From contig JAHQRK010000004.1 in NCBI GenBank assembly GCA_019828595.1, forward strand, positions 1,612,001 to 1,676,000: a stretch of DNA of 64,000 nt, in the 5' to 3' direction. The notes beneath the pieces were generated by a model. That model searched no databases. It was not told where the DNA came from and saw only the letters and a list, made by a program, of their open reading frames with translations. The translations under genes and the position numbers were made by a program. Origin of the DNA: Aphanomyces cochlioides (taxonomy: Eukaryota; Oomycota; Saprolegniomycetes; Saprolegniales; Verrucalvaceae). This document shows positions 1 through 12,372 of this stretch, piece after piece (the stretch's first letter is position 1; each line of letters begins with the position of its first letter).

Positions 1-119
1 CCACCGACTTGCGCTCTCGTCGTTGCCATCCTTGACATAATTTGTTGCGCACGAGTGATACCATAAATTGGATCGGTACAGAGGCCTTCTGGACTGCTGT
101 TTTCCCAAAATCTTGCCGA

Positions 120-3100
120 CTAGAGTTGTGTACATGTCAAATTGGGTTGAACAGGGGGGAGCTTGCTCACTCGAGCATACTTGCCGAACATGTACTTGGC
201 CGTGACTGCGCGAATTTTCTCTGGGTCTGTCTGCGAAACTTGGTACTCGGCATGGTGAATGTTGTAGAGCTTTGCCACACAGTCTCGAACTTGCTCCACA
301 TTGTACGTTGTGTACTCATACAATGTTGGTGTCTACGCGTAGACTAAGTGAGAACGAAAGTCGGCCAAATCCTGACATACCCAAGGTGATTTCTCGTTTG
401 TCACTACTCGCGTCATGTAAACTATCGAGGCCGCCAAGACAGATGGGGGGTGCGCAATTGTAATGGGATAGTCCATCACGGCTAACTCGGCTAAATACTG
501 AGCTCAATGTCAGTAAAAAAACAAGCGCGACGCCTTACATGAGCGAAATGTTGCTGTGTCTCGGTTGGACATCCAGCCTGGATAAATCTCTCGAGGAAAT
601 GGTAGACATGGGTACCGGCCAACTTGTATTCGAGGGTTTCCAGGACCATATTTTCCATGGCCAACATGTCGTCCTTTGTGTATGGGTGATCACTCATGGT
701 GACGAAGCGTTGAACAATTTGGCCACCCTGTGATTCGACCTTGCATGCGAGCATCATGCACGCACATCCTAATAGCTGAAGCTTTTCTCGGCCAATTTTC
801 ACCACGGACAAACAACGATCAACCAAGTGAAAAGCAAGGTGCAACGTGTGAGGCGCCAACTTGAACATTTCTCCAACTCTGACAAGCCAGTCCATCAAGA
901 TACCACGCATTGTGGAGTTGATGTCTCCACCTTTTTCTTCTGCGAGGTAATCGTACTTCACTCGATATTTCTCTTCATGTTGTCGTCGAAATGAATCGAC
1001 TTCACGAGCGAGATCATTTTCCTCCTTGGGGTCCATCGGGCGGGCTTGCTTCACATTTACATCCACGTCAAGCTCAGAGCCTACATCATTCGTCGTCAAT
1101 TTTATGTCCCGGGCGAGAGTATGCGTACTCAAAGCTCTCGTGCGAATGTCAAGCATGTGCTGTCGTCGGCGCTGCTCATGACTTAACGACGGCCGTCTTG
1201 ATTCTGGAGACCGTCTCAGAGGAGGTTTGTTGTCTTGAATGTGGAGAGCTTTCTGATTGTTCTGCTTCGCTCGGTACGGCATCTCCGTTCTGAGGCAAAA
1301 GGTCTCTTCACATGATGGTGCACTTGCGGCGACAGCAGGTGTGTCGTGGTGGCACTTGCGTCGCTTGGCGTAGTTGGTGTTCCCTTGTTCGTCCGATGCG
1401 TGACGCTTCTTGGTACGAAGGAGCGGGAGACGGCACTCTCCCCTTTCACTTTGCCAGAAGTGCATGGTCGGAGTTGAAAACTGGACGAGGCGTGAGCTCA
1501 TCCGACGTCGTTTCGCCACTTGTGGCTCATCATCATAGTCCAGACCACGTTTTGTCGAACCATTTGCCACGCGTCGTCGCTTTGGCACTTGTGAATCAAC
1601 ACACTCGTCTTGGGGGCGCTTCGACGCCTTGACTTTCGCTTTCACTTGGGTAACCTTGGCATATGTTGTATGCACGCCAACAACCCCGGGGGTGGCCGAG
1701 TCTCTTCGTCTTTTCGCACTATTGGGCGACGTCGACATGCCAAGGTCAACCAGCGTCACCGGGTCTTCTCGTGGTTTCACCCAATTTGGCGGAGTGGACG
1801 TACCAAAGCCAACGGGCGTCGCCGGGTCTTCTTCTGGACGTGACGATGAAAGGCTCTGGGTGCCAACGTCAATCGGCGTCGCCGTGGATTCTTCACTTCG
1901 CGCAAAATTTGGCGACGTCGACATGGCAAAGTACACTGGCGTCGCTGGGGCTTCTTCTGGTTTAACCCAATTTGGCGACGTCGACATGGCAAAGTTCACC
2001 GGCGTCGCTGGGGCTTCTTCTGGTTTCTCCCAATTTGGCGGGGTGGACGTGCCAAAGTCGATCGGCATCGCCGTGGATTCTTCTCTTCGCGCAAAATTTG
2101 GCGACATGGACATGGCAAAGTTCACCGGCGTCGCTGGGGCTTCTTCTGGTTTCTCCCAATTTGGCGGGGTGGACGTGTCAAAGTCGATGGGCGTCGCCGT
2201 GGATTCTTCTCTTCGCGCAAAATTTGGCGACATGGACATGGCAAAGTTCACCGGCGTCGCTGGGGCTTCTTCTGGTTTCACCCAATTTGGCGGGGTGGAC
2301 GTGCCAAAGTCGATCGGCGTCGCCGGGTCTACTTCTTGACGTGACGAAGAAAGGCTGAGGGAGCCAAAGTTGATGGGCGTCGCCGTGGATTCGTCTCTTC
2401 GCGCAAAATTTGGCGACATGGACATGGCAAAGTTCACCGGCGTCGCTGGGGCTTCTTCTGGTTTCTCCCAATTTGGCGGGGTGGACGTGCCAAAGTCGAT
2501 CGGCGTCGCCGTGGATTCTTCTCTTCGCGCAAAATTTGGCGACATGGACATGGCAAAGTTCACCGGCGTCGCTGGGGCTTCTTCTGGTTTCACCCAATTT
2601 GGCGGGGTGGACGTGCCAAAGTCGATCGGCGTCGCCGGGTCTACTTCTTGACGTGACGAAGAAAGGCTGAGGGAGCCAAAGTTGATGGGCGTCGCCGTGG
2701 ATTCTTCTCTTCGCGCAAAATTTGGCGACATGGACATGGCAAAGTTCACCGGCGTCGCTGGGGCTTCTTCTGGTTTCACCCAATTTGGCGGGGTGGACGT
2801 GCCAAAGTCGATCGGCGTCGCCGGGTCTACTTCTTGACGTGACGAAGAAAGGCTGAGGGAGCCAAAGTTGATGGGCGTCGCCGTGGATTCGTCTCTTCGC
2901 GCAAAATTTGGCGACATGGACTTGGCAAAGTTCACCGGCGTCGCTGGGGCTTCTTCTGGTTTCTCCCAATTTGGCGGGGTGGACGTGCCAAAGTCGATCG
3001 GCATCGCCGTGGATTCTTCTCTTCGCGCAAAATTTGGCGACATGGACATGGCAAAGTTCACCGGCGTCGCTGGGGCTTCTTCTGGTTTCACCCAATTTGG

Positions 3101-6100
3101 CGGGGTGGACGTGCCAAAGTCGATCGGCGTCGCCGGGTCTACTTCTTGACGTGACGAAGAAAGGCTGAGGGAGCCAAAGTTGATGGGCGTCGCCGTGGAT
3201 TCGTCTCTTCGCGCAAAATTTGGCGACATGGACATGGCAAAGTTCACCGGCGTCGCTGGGGCTTCTTCTGGTTTCACCCAATTTGGCGGGGTGGACGTGC
3301 CAAAGTCGATCGGCGTCGCCGGGTCTACTTCTTGACGTGACGAAGAAAGGCTGAGGGAGCCAAAGTTGATGGGCGTCGCCGTGGATTCGTCTCTTCGCGC
3401 AAAATTTGGCGACATGGACTTGGCAAAGTTCACCGGCGTCGCTGGGGCTTCTTCTGGTTTCTCCCAATTTGGCGGGGTGGACGTGCCAAAGTCGATCGGC
3501 ATCGCCGTGGATTCTTCTCTTCGCGCAAAATTTGGCGACATGGACATGGCAAAGTTCACCGGCGTCGCTGGGGCTTCTTCTGGTTTCACCCAATTTGGCG
3601 GGGTGGACGTGCCAAAGTCGATCGGCGTCGCCGGGTCTACTTCTTGACGTGACGAAGAAAGGCTGAGGGAGCCAAAGTTGATGGGCGTCGCCGTGGATTC
3701 GTCTCTTCGCGCAAAATTTGGCGACATGGACATGGCAAAGTTCACCGGCGTCGCTGGGGCTTCTTCTGGTTTCACCCAATTTGGCGGGGTGGACGTGCCA
3801 AAGTCGATCGGCGTCGCCGGGTCTACTTCTTGACGTGACGAAGAAAGGCTGAGGGAGCCAAAGTTGATGGGCGTCGCCGTGGATTCGTCTCTTCGCGCAA
3901 AATTTGGCGACATGGACATGGCAAAGTTCACCGGCGTCGCTGGGGCTTCTTCTGGTTTCACCCAATTTGGCGGGGTGGACGTGCCAAAGTCGATCGGCGT
4001 CGCCGGGTCTACTTCTTGACGTGACGAAGAAAGGCTGAGGGAGCCAAAGTTGATGGGCGTCGCCGTGGATTCGTCTCTTCGCGCAAAATTTGGCGACATG
4101 GACTTGGCAAAGTTCACCGGCGTCGCTGGGGCTTCTTCTGGTTTCTCCCAATTTGGCGGGGTGGACGTGCCAAAGTCGATCGGCATCGCCGTGGATTCTT
4201 CTCTTCGCGCAAAATTTGGCGACATGGACATGGCAAAGTTCACCGGCGTCGCTGGGGCTTCTTCTGGTTTCACCCAATTTGGCGGGGTGGACGTGCCAAA
4301 GTCGATCGGCGTCGCCGGGTCTACTTCTTGACGTGACGAAGAAAGGCTGAGGGAGCCAAAGTTGATGGGCGTCGCCGTGGATTCGTCTCTTCGCGCAAAA
4401 TTTGGCGACATGGACATGGCAAAGTTCACCGGCGTCGCTGGGGCTTCTTCTGGTTTCACCCAATTTGGCGGGGTGGACGTGCCAAAGTCGATCGGCGTCG
4501 CCGGGTCTACTTCTTGACGTGACGAAGAAAGGCTGAGGGAGCCAAAGTTGATGGGCGTCGCCGTGGATTCGTCTCTTCGCGCAAAATTTGGCGACATGGA
4601 CTTGGCAAAGTTCACCGGCGTCGCTGGGGCTTCTTCTGGTTTCTCCCAATTTGGCGGGGTGGACGTGCCAAAGTCGATCGGCATCGCCGTGGATTCTTCT
4701 CTTCGCGCAAAATTTGGCGACATGGACATGGCAAAGTTCACCGGCGTCGCTGGGGCTTCTTCTGGTTTCACCCAATTTGGCGGGGTGGACGTGCCAAAGT
4801 CGATCGGCGTCGCCGGGTCTACTTCTTGACGTGACGAAGAAAGGCTGAGGGAGCCAAAGTTGATGGGCGTCGCCGTGGATTCGTCTCTTCGCGCAAAATT
4901 TGGCGACATGGACATGGCAAAGTTCACCGGCGTCGCTGGGGCTTCTTCTGGTTTCACCCAATTTGGCGGGGTGGACGTGCCAAAGTCGATCGGCGTCGCC
5001 GGGTCTACTTCTTGACGTGACGAAGAAAGGCTGAGGGAGCCAAAGTTGATGGGCGTCGCCGTGGATTCGTCTCTTCGCGCAAAATTTGGCGACATGGACT
5101 TGGCAAAGTTCACCGGCGTCGCTGGGGCTTCTTCTGGTTTCACCCAATTTGGCGGGGTGGACGTGCCAAAGTCGATCGGCGTCGCCGGGTCTACTTCTTG
5201 ACGTGACGAAGAAAGGCTGAGGGAGCCAAAGTTGATGGGCGTCGCCGTGGATTCGTCTCTTCGCGCAAAATTTGGCGACATGGACTTGGCAAAGTTCACC
5301 GGCGTCGCTGGGGCTTCTTCTGGTTTCTCCCAATTTGGCGGGGTGGACGTGCCAAAGTCGATCGGCATCGCCGTGGATTCTTCTCTTCGCGCAAAATTTG
5401 GCGACATGGACATGGCAAAGTTCACCGGCGTCGCTGGGGCTTCTTCTGGTTTCACCCAATTTGGCGGGGTGGACGTGCCAAAGTCGATCGGCGTCGCCGG
5501 GTCTACTTCTTGACGTGACGAAGAAAGGCTGAGGGAGCCAAAGTTGATGGGCGTCGCCGTGGATTCGTCTCTTCGCGCAAAATTTGGCGACATGGACTTG
5601 GCAAAGTTCACCGGCGTCGCTGGGGCTTCTTCTGGTTTCTCCCAATTTGGCGGGGTGGACGTGCCAAAGTCGATCGGCATCGCCGTGGATTCTTCTCTTC
5701 GCGCAAAATTTGGCGACATGGACATGGCAAAGTTCACCGGCGTCGCTGGGGCTTCTTCTGGTTTCACCCAATTTGGCGGGGTGGACGTGCCAAAGTCGAT
5801 CGGCGTCGCCGGGTCTACTTCTTGACGTGACGAAGAAAGGCTGAGGGAGCCAAAGTTGATGGGCGTCGCCGTGGATTCGTCTCTTCGCGCAAAATTTGGC
5901 GACATGGACATGGCAAAGTTCACCGGCGTCGCTGGGGCTTCTTCTGGTTTCACCCAATTTGGCGGGGTGGACGTGCCAAAGTCGATCGGCGTCGCCGGGT
6001 CTACTTCTTGACGTGACGAAGAAAGGCTGAGGGAGCCAAAGTTGATGGGCGTCGCCGTGGATTCGTCTCTTCGCGCAAAATTTGGCGACATGGACATGGC

Positions 6101-9100
6101 AAAGTTCACCGGCGTCGCTGGGGCTTCTTCTGGTTTCACCCAATTTGGCGGGGTGGACGTGCCAAAGTCGATCGGCGTCGCCGGGTCTACTTCTTGACGT
6201 GACGAAGAAAGGCTGAGGGAGCCAAAGTTGATGGGCGTCGCCGTGGATTCGTCTCTTCGCGCAAAATTTGGCGACATGGACATGGCAAAGTTCACCGGCG
6301 TCGCTGGGGCTTCTTCTGGTTTCACCCAATTTGGCGGGGTGGACGTGCCAAAGTCGATCGGCGTCGCCGGGTCTACTTCTTGACGTGACGAAGAAAGGCT
6401 GAGGGAGCCAAAGTTGATGGGCGTCGCCGTGGATTCGTCTCTTCGCGCAAAATTTGGCGACATGGACATGGCAAAGTTCACCGGCGTCGCTGGGGCTTCT
6501 TCTGGTTTCTCCCAATTTGGCGGGGTGGACGTGCCAAAGTCGATCGGCATCGCCGTGGATTCTTCTCTTCGCGCAAAATTTGGCGACATGGACATGGCAA
6601 AGTTCACCGGCGTCGCTGGGGCTTCTTCTGGTTTCACCCAATTTGGCGGGGTGGACGTGCCAAAGTCGATCGGCGTCGCCGGGTCTACTTCTTGACGTGA
6701 CGAAGAAAGGCTGAGGGAGCCAAAGTTGATGGGCGTCGCCGTGGATTCGTCTCTTCGCGCAAAATTTGGCGACATGGACATGGCAAAGTTCACCGGCGTC
6801 GCTGGGGCTTCTTCTGGTTTCACCCAATTTGGCGGGGTGGACGTGCCAAAGTCGATCGGCGTCGCCGGGTCTACTTCTTGACGTGACGAAGAAAGGCTGA
6901 GGGAGCCAAAGTTGATGGGCGTCGCCGTGGATTCGTCTCTTCGCGCAAAATTTGGCGACATGGACATGGCAAAGTTCACCGGCGTCGCTGGGGCTTCTTC
7001 TGGTTTCACCCAATTTGGCGGGGTGGACGTGCCAAAGTCGATCGGCGTCGCCGGGTCTACTTCTTGACGTGACGAAGAAAGGCTGAGGGAGCCAAAGTTG
7101 ATGGGCGTCGCCGTGGATTCGTCTCTTCGCGCAAAATTTGGCGACATGGACATGGCAAAGTTCACCGGCGTCGCTGGGGCTTCTTCTGGTTTCACCCAAT
7201 TTGGCGGGGTGGACGTGCCAAAGTCGATCGGCGTCGCCGGGTCTACTTCTTGACGTGACGAAGAAAGGCTGAGGGAGCCAAAGTTGATGGGCGTCGCCGT
7301 GGATTCGTCTCTTCGCGCAAAATTTGGCGACATGGACATGGCAAAGTTCACCGGCGTCGCTGGGGCTTCTTCTGGTTTCACCCAATTTGGCGGGGTGGAC
7401 GTGCCAAAGTCGATCGGCGTCGCCGGGTCTACTTCTTGACGTGACGAAGAAAGGCTGAGGGAGCCAAAGTTGATGGGCGTCGCCGTGGATTCGTCTCTTC
7501 GCGCAAAATTTGGCGACATGGACATGGCAAAGTTCACCGGCGTCGCTGGGGCTTCTTCTGGTTTCACCCAATTTGGCGGGGTGGACGTGCCAAAGTCGAT
7601 CGGCGTCGCCGTGGATTCGTCTCTTCGCGCAAAATTTGGCGACATGGACATGGCAAAGTTCACCGGCGTCGCTGGGGCTTCTTCTGGTTTCACCCAATTT
7701 GGCGGGGTGGACGTGCCAAAGTCGATCGGCGTCGCCGGGTCTACTTCTTGACGTGACGAAGAAAGGCTGAGGGAGCCAAAGTTGATGGGCGTCGCCGTGG
7801 ATTCGTCTCTTCGCGCAAAATTTGGCGACATGGACATGGCAAAGTTCACCGGCGTCGCTGGGGCTTCTTCTGGTTTCACCCAATTTGGCGGGGTGGACGT
7901 GCCAAAGTCGATCGGCGTCGCCGGGTCTACTTCTTGACGTGACGAAGAAAGGCTGAGGGAGCCAAAGTTGATGGGCGTCGCCGTGGATTCGTCTCTTCGC
8001 GCAAAATTTGGCGACATGGACATGGCAAAGTTCACCGGCGTCGCTGGGGCTTCTTCTGGTTTCACCCAATTTGGCGGGGTGGACGTGCCAAAGTCGATCG
8101 GCGTCGCCGGGTCTACTTCTTGACGTGACGAAGAAAGGCTGAGGGAGCCAAAGTTGATGGGCGTCGCCGTGGATTCGTCTCTTCGCGCAAAATTTGGCGA
8201 CATGGACATGGCAAAGTTCACCGGCGTCGCTGGGGCTTCTTCTGGTTTCACCCAATTTGGCGGGGTGGACGTGCCAAAGTCGATCGGCGTCGCCGGGTCT
8301 ACTTCTTGACGTGACGAAGAAAGGCTGAGGGAGCCAAAGTTGATGGGCGTCGCCGTGGATTCGTCTCTTCGCGCAAAATTTGGCGACATGGACATGGCAA
8401 AGTTCACCGGCGTCGCTGGGGCTTCTTCTGGTTTCACCCAATTTGGCGGGGTGGACGTGCCAAAGTCGATCGGCGTCGCCGGGTCTACTTCTTGACGTGA
8501 CGAAGAAAGGCTGAGGGAGCCAAAGTTGATGGGCGTCGCCGTGGATTCGTCTCTTCGCGCAAAATTTGGCGACATGGACATGGCAAAGTTCACCGGCGTC
8601 GCTGGGGCTTCTTCTGGTTTCACCCAATTTGGCGGGGTGGACGTGCCAAAGTCGATCGGCGTCGCCGGGTCTACTTCTTGACGTGACGAAGAAAGGCTGA
8701 GGGAGCCAAAGTTGATGGGCGTCGCCGTGGATTCGTCTCTTCGCGCAAAATTTGGCGACATGGACATGGCAAAGTTCACCGGCGTCGCTGGGGCTTCTTC
8801 TGGTTTCACCCAATTTGGCGGGGTGGACGTGCCAAAGTCGATCGGCGTCGCCGGGTCTACTTCTTGACGTGACGAAGAAAGGCTGAGGGAGCCAAAGTTG
8901 ATGGGCGTCGCCGTGGATTCGTCTCTTCGCGCAAAATTTGGCGACATGGACATGGCAAAGTTCACCGGCGTCGCTGGGGCTTCTTCTGGTTTCACCCAAT
9001 TTGGCGGGGTGGACGTGCCAAAGTCGATCGGCGTCGCCGTGGATTCGTCTCTTCGCGCAAAATTTGGCGACATGGACATGGCAAAGTTCACCGGCGTCGC

Positions 9101-10960
9101 TGGGGCTTCTTCTGGTTTCACCCAATTTGGCGGGGTGGACGTGCCAAAGTCGATCGGCGTCGCCGGGTCTACTTCTTGACGTGACGAAGAAAGGCTGAGG
9201 GAGCCAAAGTTGATGGGCGTCGCCGTGGATTCGTCTCTTCGCGCAAAATTTGGCGACATGGACATGGCAAAGTTCACCGGCGTCGCTGGGGCTTCTTCTG
9301 GTTTCACCCAATTTGGCGGGGTGGACGTGCCAAAGTCGATCGGCGTCGCCGGGTCTACTTCTTGACGTGACGAAGAAAGGCTGAGGGAGCCAACGTTGAT
9401 GGGCGTCGCTGGGGCTTCTTCTGGTTTCACCCAATTTGGCGGGGTGGACGTGCCAAAGTCAATGGGCGTCGCCGTGGATTCGTCTCTTCGCGCAAAATTT
9501 GGCGACATGGACATGGCAAAGTTCACCGGCGTCGCTGGGGCTTCTTCTGGTTTCACCCAATTTGGCGGGGTGGACGTGCCAAAGTCGATCGGCGTCGCCG
9601 GGTCTACTTCTTGACGTGACGAAGAAAGGCTGAGGGAGCCAAAGTTGATGGGCGTCGCCGTGGATTCGTCTCTTCGCGCAAAATTTGGCGACATGGACAT
9701 GGCAAAGTTCACCGGCGTCGCTGGGGCTTCTTCTGGTTTCACCCAATTTGGCGGGGTGGACGTGCCAAAGTCGATCGGCGTCGCCGGGTCTACTTCTTGA
9801 CGTGACGAAGAAAGGCTGAGGGAGCCAAAGTTGATGGGCGTCGCTGGGGCTTCTTCTGGTTTCACCCAATTTGGCGGGGTGTACGTGCCAAAGTCAATGG
9901 GCGTCGCCGTGGATTCTTCTCTTCGCGCAAAATTTGGCGACATGGACATGGCAAAGTTCACCGGCGTCGCTGGGGCTTCTTCTGGTTTCACCCAATTTGG
10001 CGGGGTGGACGTGCCAAAGTCGATGGGCGTCGCCGTGGATTCGTCTCTTCGCGCAAAATTTGGCGACATGGACATGGCAAAGTTCACCGGCGTCGCTGGG
10101 GCTTCTTCTGGCTTCACCCAATTTGGCGGGGTGGACGTGTCAAAGTTGATGGGCGTCGCCGTGGATTCTTCTCTTCGCGCAAAATTTGGCGACGTCGACA
10201 TGCCATAGTCAACCGGCGCCGCAGGGTCTTCTTTTTGACGTGTCGATGAATGGCTCTGGCTGGCAAAGGCAACCGGTGTCGCTGGGATTTCGGCTTTGTG
10301 GGTCGAAAATTCATCAACATCGCTATCGTCGTGGCCCGTCTTGCTTGACGCCTCCGTCTCGGACTTGTGTTTTTCTTGTTTTGCAAGGAGGATTATAAGA
10401 ATGATCGCCGTTGTGAGGTCGATGTGCGCCGCGACGAGTTTTTTTGCCGCTTCGATGCGGTCCAGATTCTGTGGCATCTTGGTGTCTTCGTTCGTCGGTG
10501 TGGCCGCCAAGGCAGTGTCCTCCTCATCGGGCTTGTCGCACCAATTGATGGTGGATTCCGTCGATGTCATGTCTTGAGTGTCATCGCTCGTTGGAATGTC
10601 TGTCGAGTCTTCGTCAATTTCTTGAATTTCCCCGCCAGTTGCCGCGACATCCGACCACTCGTCATCGGTCATGACATTCATGTCGACACCGGAGTCTTCA
10701 TTGTCTTCAATCCTCGAACTTGATTCGATTGACATCAATTCGTCCTCGAGGTCTTCGCCCGTGGTTGCCACGTCCGAGACTATCGAGTGTTCTTCATTCA
10801 TCGCGGTCGAGTCTTCGACATCTTCTTGTTTCCAGCGAGGTTCACTCTTTGTCGGGCTTGCTTCATCTTCTTGTTGCTTGGGCAACATCATCGTCATGTG
10901 GAGGGCGAGTGCCACATACATAAGCACCGCCAGGCAGCATCGGAGGATCGTGTTCATCAT
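120..10960 (-). CDS. Giant repeat-bearing A/B-type cyclin, unit 1 (apparently intact)
   Basis: My model has exons 10960-539, 497-381 and 332-120, giving 3,583 aa. Introns are 41 nt (GTAAGG...CAG) and 48 nt (GTATGT...TAG), both phase 0. Residues 4-26 and about 180-194 are hydrophobic, and 30-160 is acidic. From about 226 to about 3090 runs an S/T-P repeat array. A basic linker with several KRRR clusters follows, then a cyclin box with MRGILMDWL, LVDRCLS, KLQLLGCACMMLACK and, across the first intron, YLAELAVMDY. These match the mitotic cyclin N- and C-folds, which bind and activate a cyclin-dependent kinase. The start is the first of two adjacent Met codons. The hydrophobic N-terminus is odd for a cyclin; a downstream start or extra splicing cannot be excluded. 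The cyclin assignment is firm; the exact protein length is less so. Confidence 0.82.
1690..10290 (-). repeat. S/T-P coding repeat array, unit 1
   Basis: The array is made of three modules: A (63 bp, starts ATPVNFAMSMSPNF), B (60 bp, ATPINFGSLSLSSS) and C (63 bp, ATPIDFGTSTPPNW). The main period is ABC (186 bp, 62 codons); an AC form (126 bp) recurs. Spacings between equivalent copies are 312, 498 and 684 bp, all sums of 186 and 126. Each ABC repeat carries five S/T-P dipeptides, so the array supplies more than 200. Modules near the cyclin end are more diverged; those in the middle are nearly identical. Confidence 0.95.
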
Positions 10961-11579
10961 CGCGTTCTTCTCAACTTGGATTTTTAAATGGCGGTTTCAT
11001 TTTCCGCGTAGGAAGCTGACGCTGCCGAGACTTGATTGGAGTTCATTGCAAATGATAGGTGTGTGTCTTGAACGCAGGTAAGTTACTGAGAACTTGGAAC
11101 GCGTCGAGTGGAGCTCCGACGAGATGAAATTCTAGACAACGCGGCTTGGTCTTGCATGCATACGAGCATACTCTGTCTGCTGCGGGTTGACATCCTTGCA
11201 GGGATGTTCTCGGGGAGAAAGATTGCCATGACAACCATGTATCCGGATGGAGTTGGTATCCGGACAAGAGAAAAAACCTGTAATAATTTGTACAGGAAAA
11301 ACCTCTCTGAGGCAAAAATGACCATAAATGTTGAATTGTGAGAGGTTTTGATATCTCGATTAAGATTGTACTTCGAAGTATATATAATCCTCTATAGCTT
11401 AAATCCTTTTTCCTTTTTAATGCATTCTCTTGCACCTTGACGTCTGATGAGAAGGTTCGTAGAGGAGGAATGCGCCGTGTTGACCTTCAAGAATCACAGA
11501 GAGCTACACACAACAGAAAGCCTCGTTCACCCTGACGATCACAGGGACAATCTTCGCCACGTAACGAGTAACGAATGCA
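10961..11579. promoter_or_regulatory. Intergenic region between cyclin start and divergent small ORF, unit 1
   Basis: About 620 bp separate the minus-strand cyclin start from the plus-strand ATG at 11580. Just upstream of the cyclin ATG is TTTAAAAATCC (complement at 10980-10990). A TATATATAA stretch lies at 11379-11387 beside a perfect 10-bp palindrome (acttcgaagt, 11370-11379). An 8-bp direct repeat, tatccgga, occurs at about 11240 and 11259. No gene is convincing here. The promoter role is inferred from position only. The same region recurs in units 2-4 (25243-25862, 41386-42005, 48324-48948). Confidence 0.3.
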
Positions 11580-11741
11580 ATGGACAAAGTGGATGCCTCT
11601 CTCGACTGGATCGAGCGAAATCTACAGCTTTTTCCAACAGTTCCGAGCGGATTTCATTGCGCCGACGTCGAATTCAGCGTACAGTACTCGAAAAAGATGC
11701 TGGCGTGGCTACGAGTCGAACGGCGCTTCTTTGAAGAATGA
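11580..11741 (+). CDS. Small ORF, 53 aa, unit 1 (possible first-exon relic)
   Basis: ATG at 11580 opens 53 codons beginning MDKVDASLDWIERNL and ending RVERRFFEE, with protein-like composition (amphipathic, Trp/Phe-containing). It is preserved without change in three units. The unit 4 copy has an 8-bp deletion that destroys the frame. It lies divergent to the cyclin gene. I do not recognise a family. It may be the 5' exon of a gene whose remainder was lost, or a chance ORF carried along by duplication. Confidence 0.3.
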   Translation: MDKVDASLDWIERNLQLFPTVPSGFHCADVEFSVQYSKKMLAWLRVERRFFEE

Positions 11742-11899
11742 CTATCGTCTCCCACGACGCCAAATCCATCGGAATGTCTGGATGCCAAACACGGTATCAT
11801 ATTTATAAGATTACAGGGGTATCAGTTTAAAGAGAGATCCCTTCATCTTGAATTGACAGCAAACCCCTAATCCCCTGTAAGATTAACATCAGCACGGGG

Positions 11900-12012
11900 A
11901 ACGCAGCAAGGACTTGGAGATTTGTATCCGCCAGATCCATCGATTGGCATCTATGCCGCCGCCGAAGCTGCTGCTGAAGAAGAAGCTGAACATGGTGGCG
12001 CCATGACACAAA
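11900..12012 (+). pseudogene. Scrap of cyclic-nucleotide-binding gene exon 4, unit 1
   Basis: Closely matches part of exon 4 of the gene at 60608-62788 (about 61397-61500). In the same frame the source gene encodes DLYPPDPSIGIYAA and an Ala/Glu-rich stretch. No flanking exons are present, so it is a dead fragment. Confidence 0.75.
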
Positions 12013-12372
12013 TAACCCTGGTTAGAACACATTGGCATCGTGTCGGATTGTCCTTTTATTGCCAGGGGTGAAGGGGTTCATAACCTCTTAAATAAATATG
12101 CTTCATTAATTGATACTTAAAGAAATCTATAATTTGATCTCAAGAAAGGCGCGCACTCTGTGGTTGTCGAATCCATGTTCCCAATTGCTCCTCACGCTCA
12201 AACGTCAAAGAAGAGGTACTACATCTGCAGACAAGTCCAAGATCAAGGTGAAGTAGATGCATACTACTCGAAAAACGGACGAAGGGGACGCTCAAAGAAG
12301 CAAGGCGAGCCGCCAACCAGATTGATGTGGGGATCTTCGTGGGCAGACACGTGCTCATTTCGTCGTCACGTT

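Noticed and set aside
2178..9434. Independent 2,418-codon gene in the second minus-strand frame
   Set aside because: It is the same array read out of frame. It lacks its own conserved start and flanking domains and is open only because the repeat unit is a multiple of three. Kept as a property, not a gene.
2370..9633. Many 65-128 codon plus-strand ORFs repeated along the arrays
   Set aside because: They are antisense shadows of the A/B/C modules, each ended by the stop in the tacttcttgacg segment of module B. No independent support.
1690..10290. RNA polymerase II CTD-like or collagen-like repeat
   Set aside because: The 62-residue period and modules do not match heptads (YSPTSPS) or Gly-X-Y; only S/T-P density is shared.
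11043..11435. Minus-strand ORF upstream of the cyclin start (130 aa)
   Set aside because: It changes frame between units because of a one-base difference in a G run, has no recognised features and crosses AT-rich flank. Treated as non-coding.
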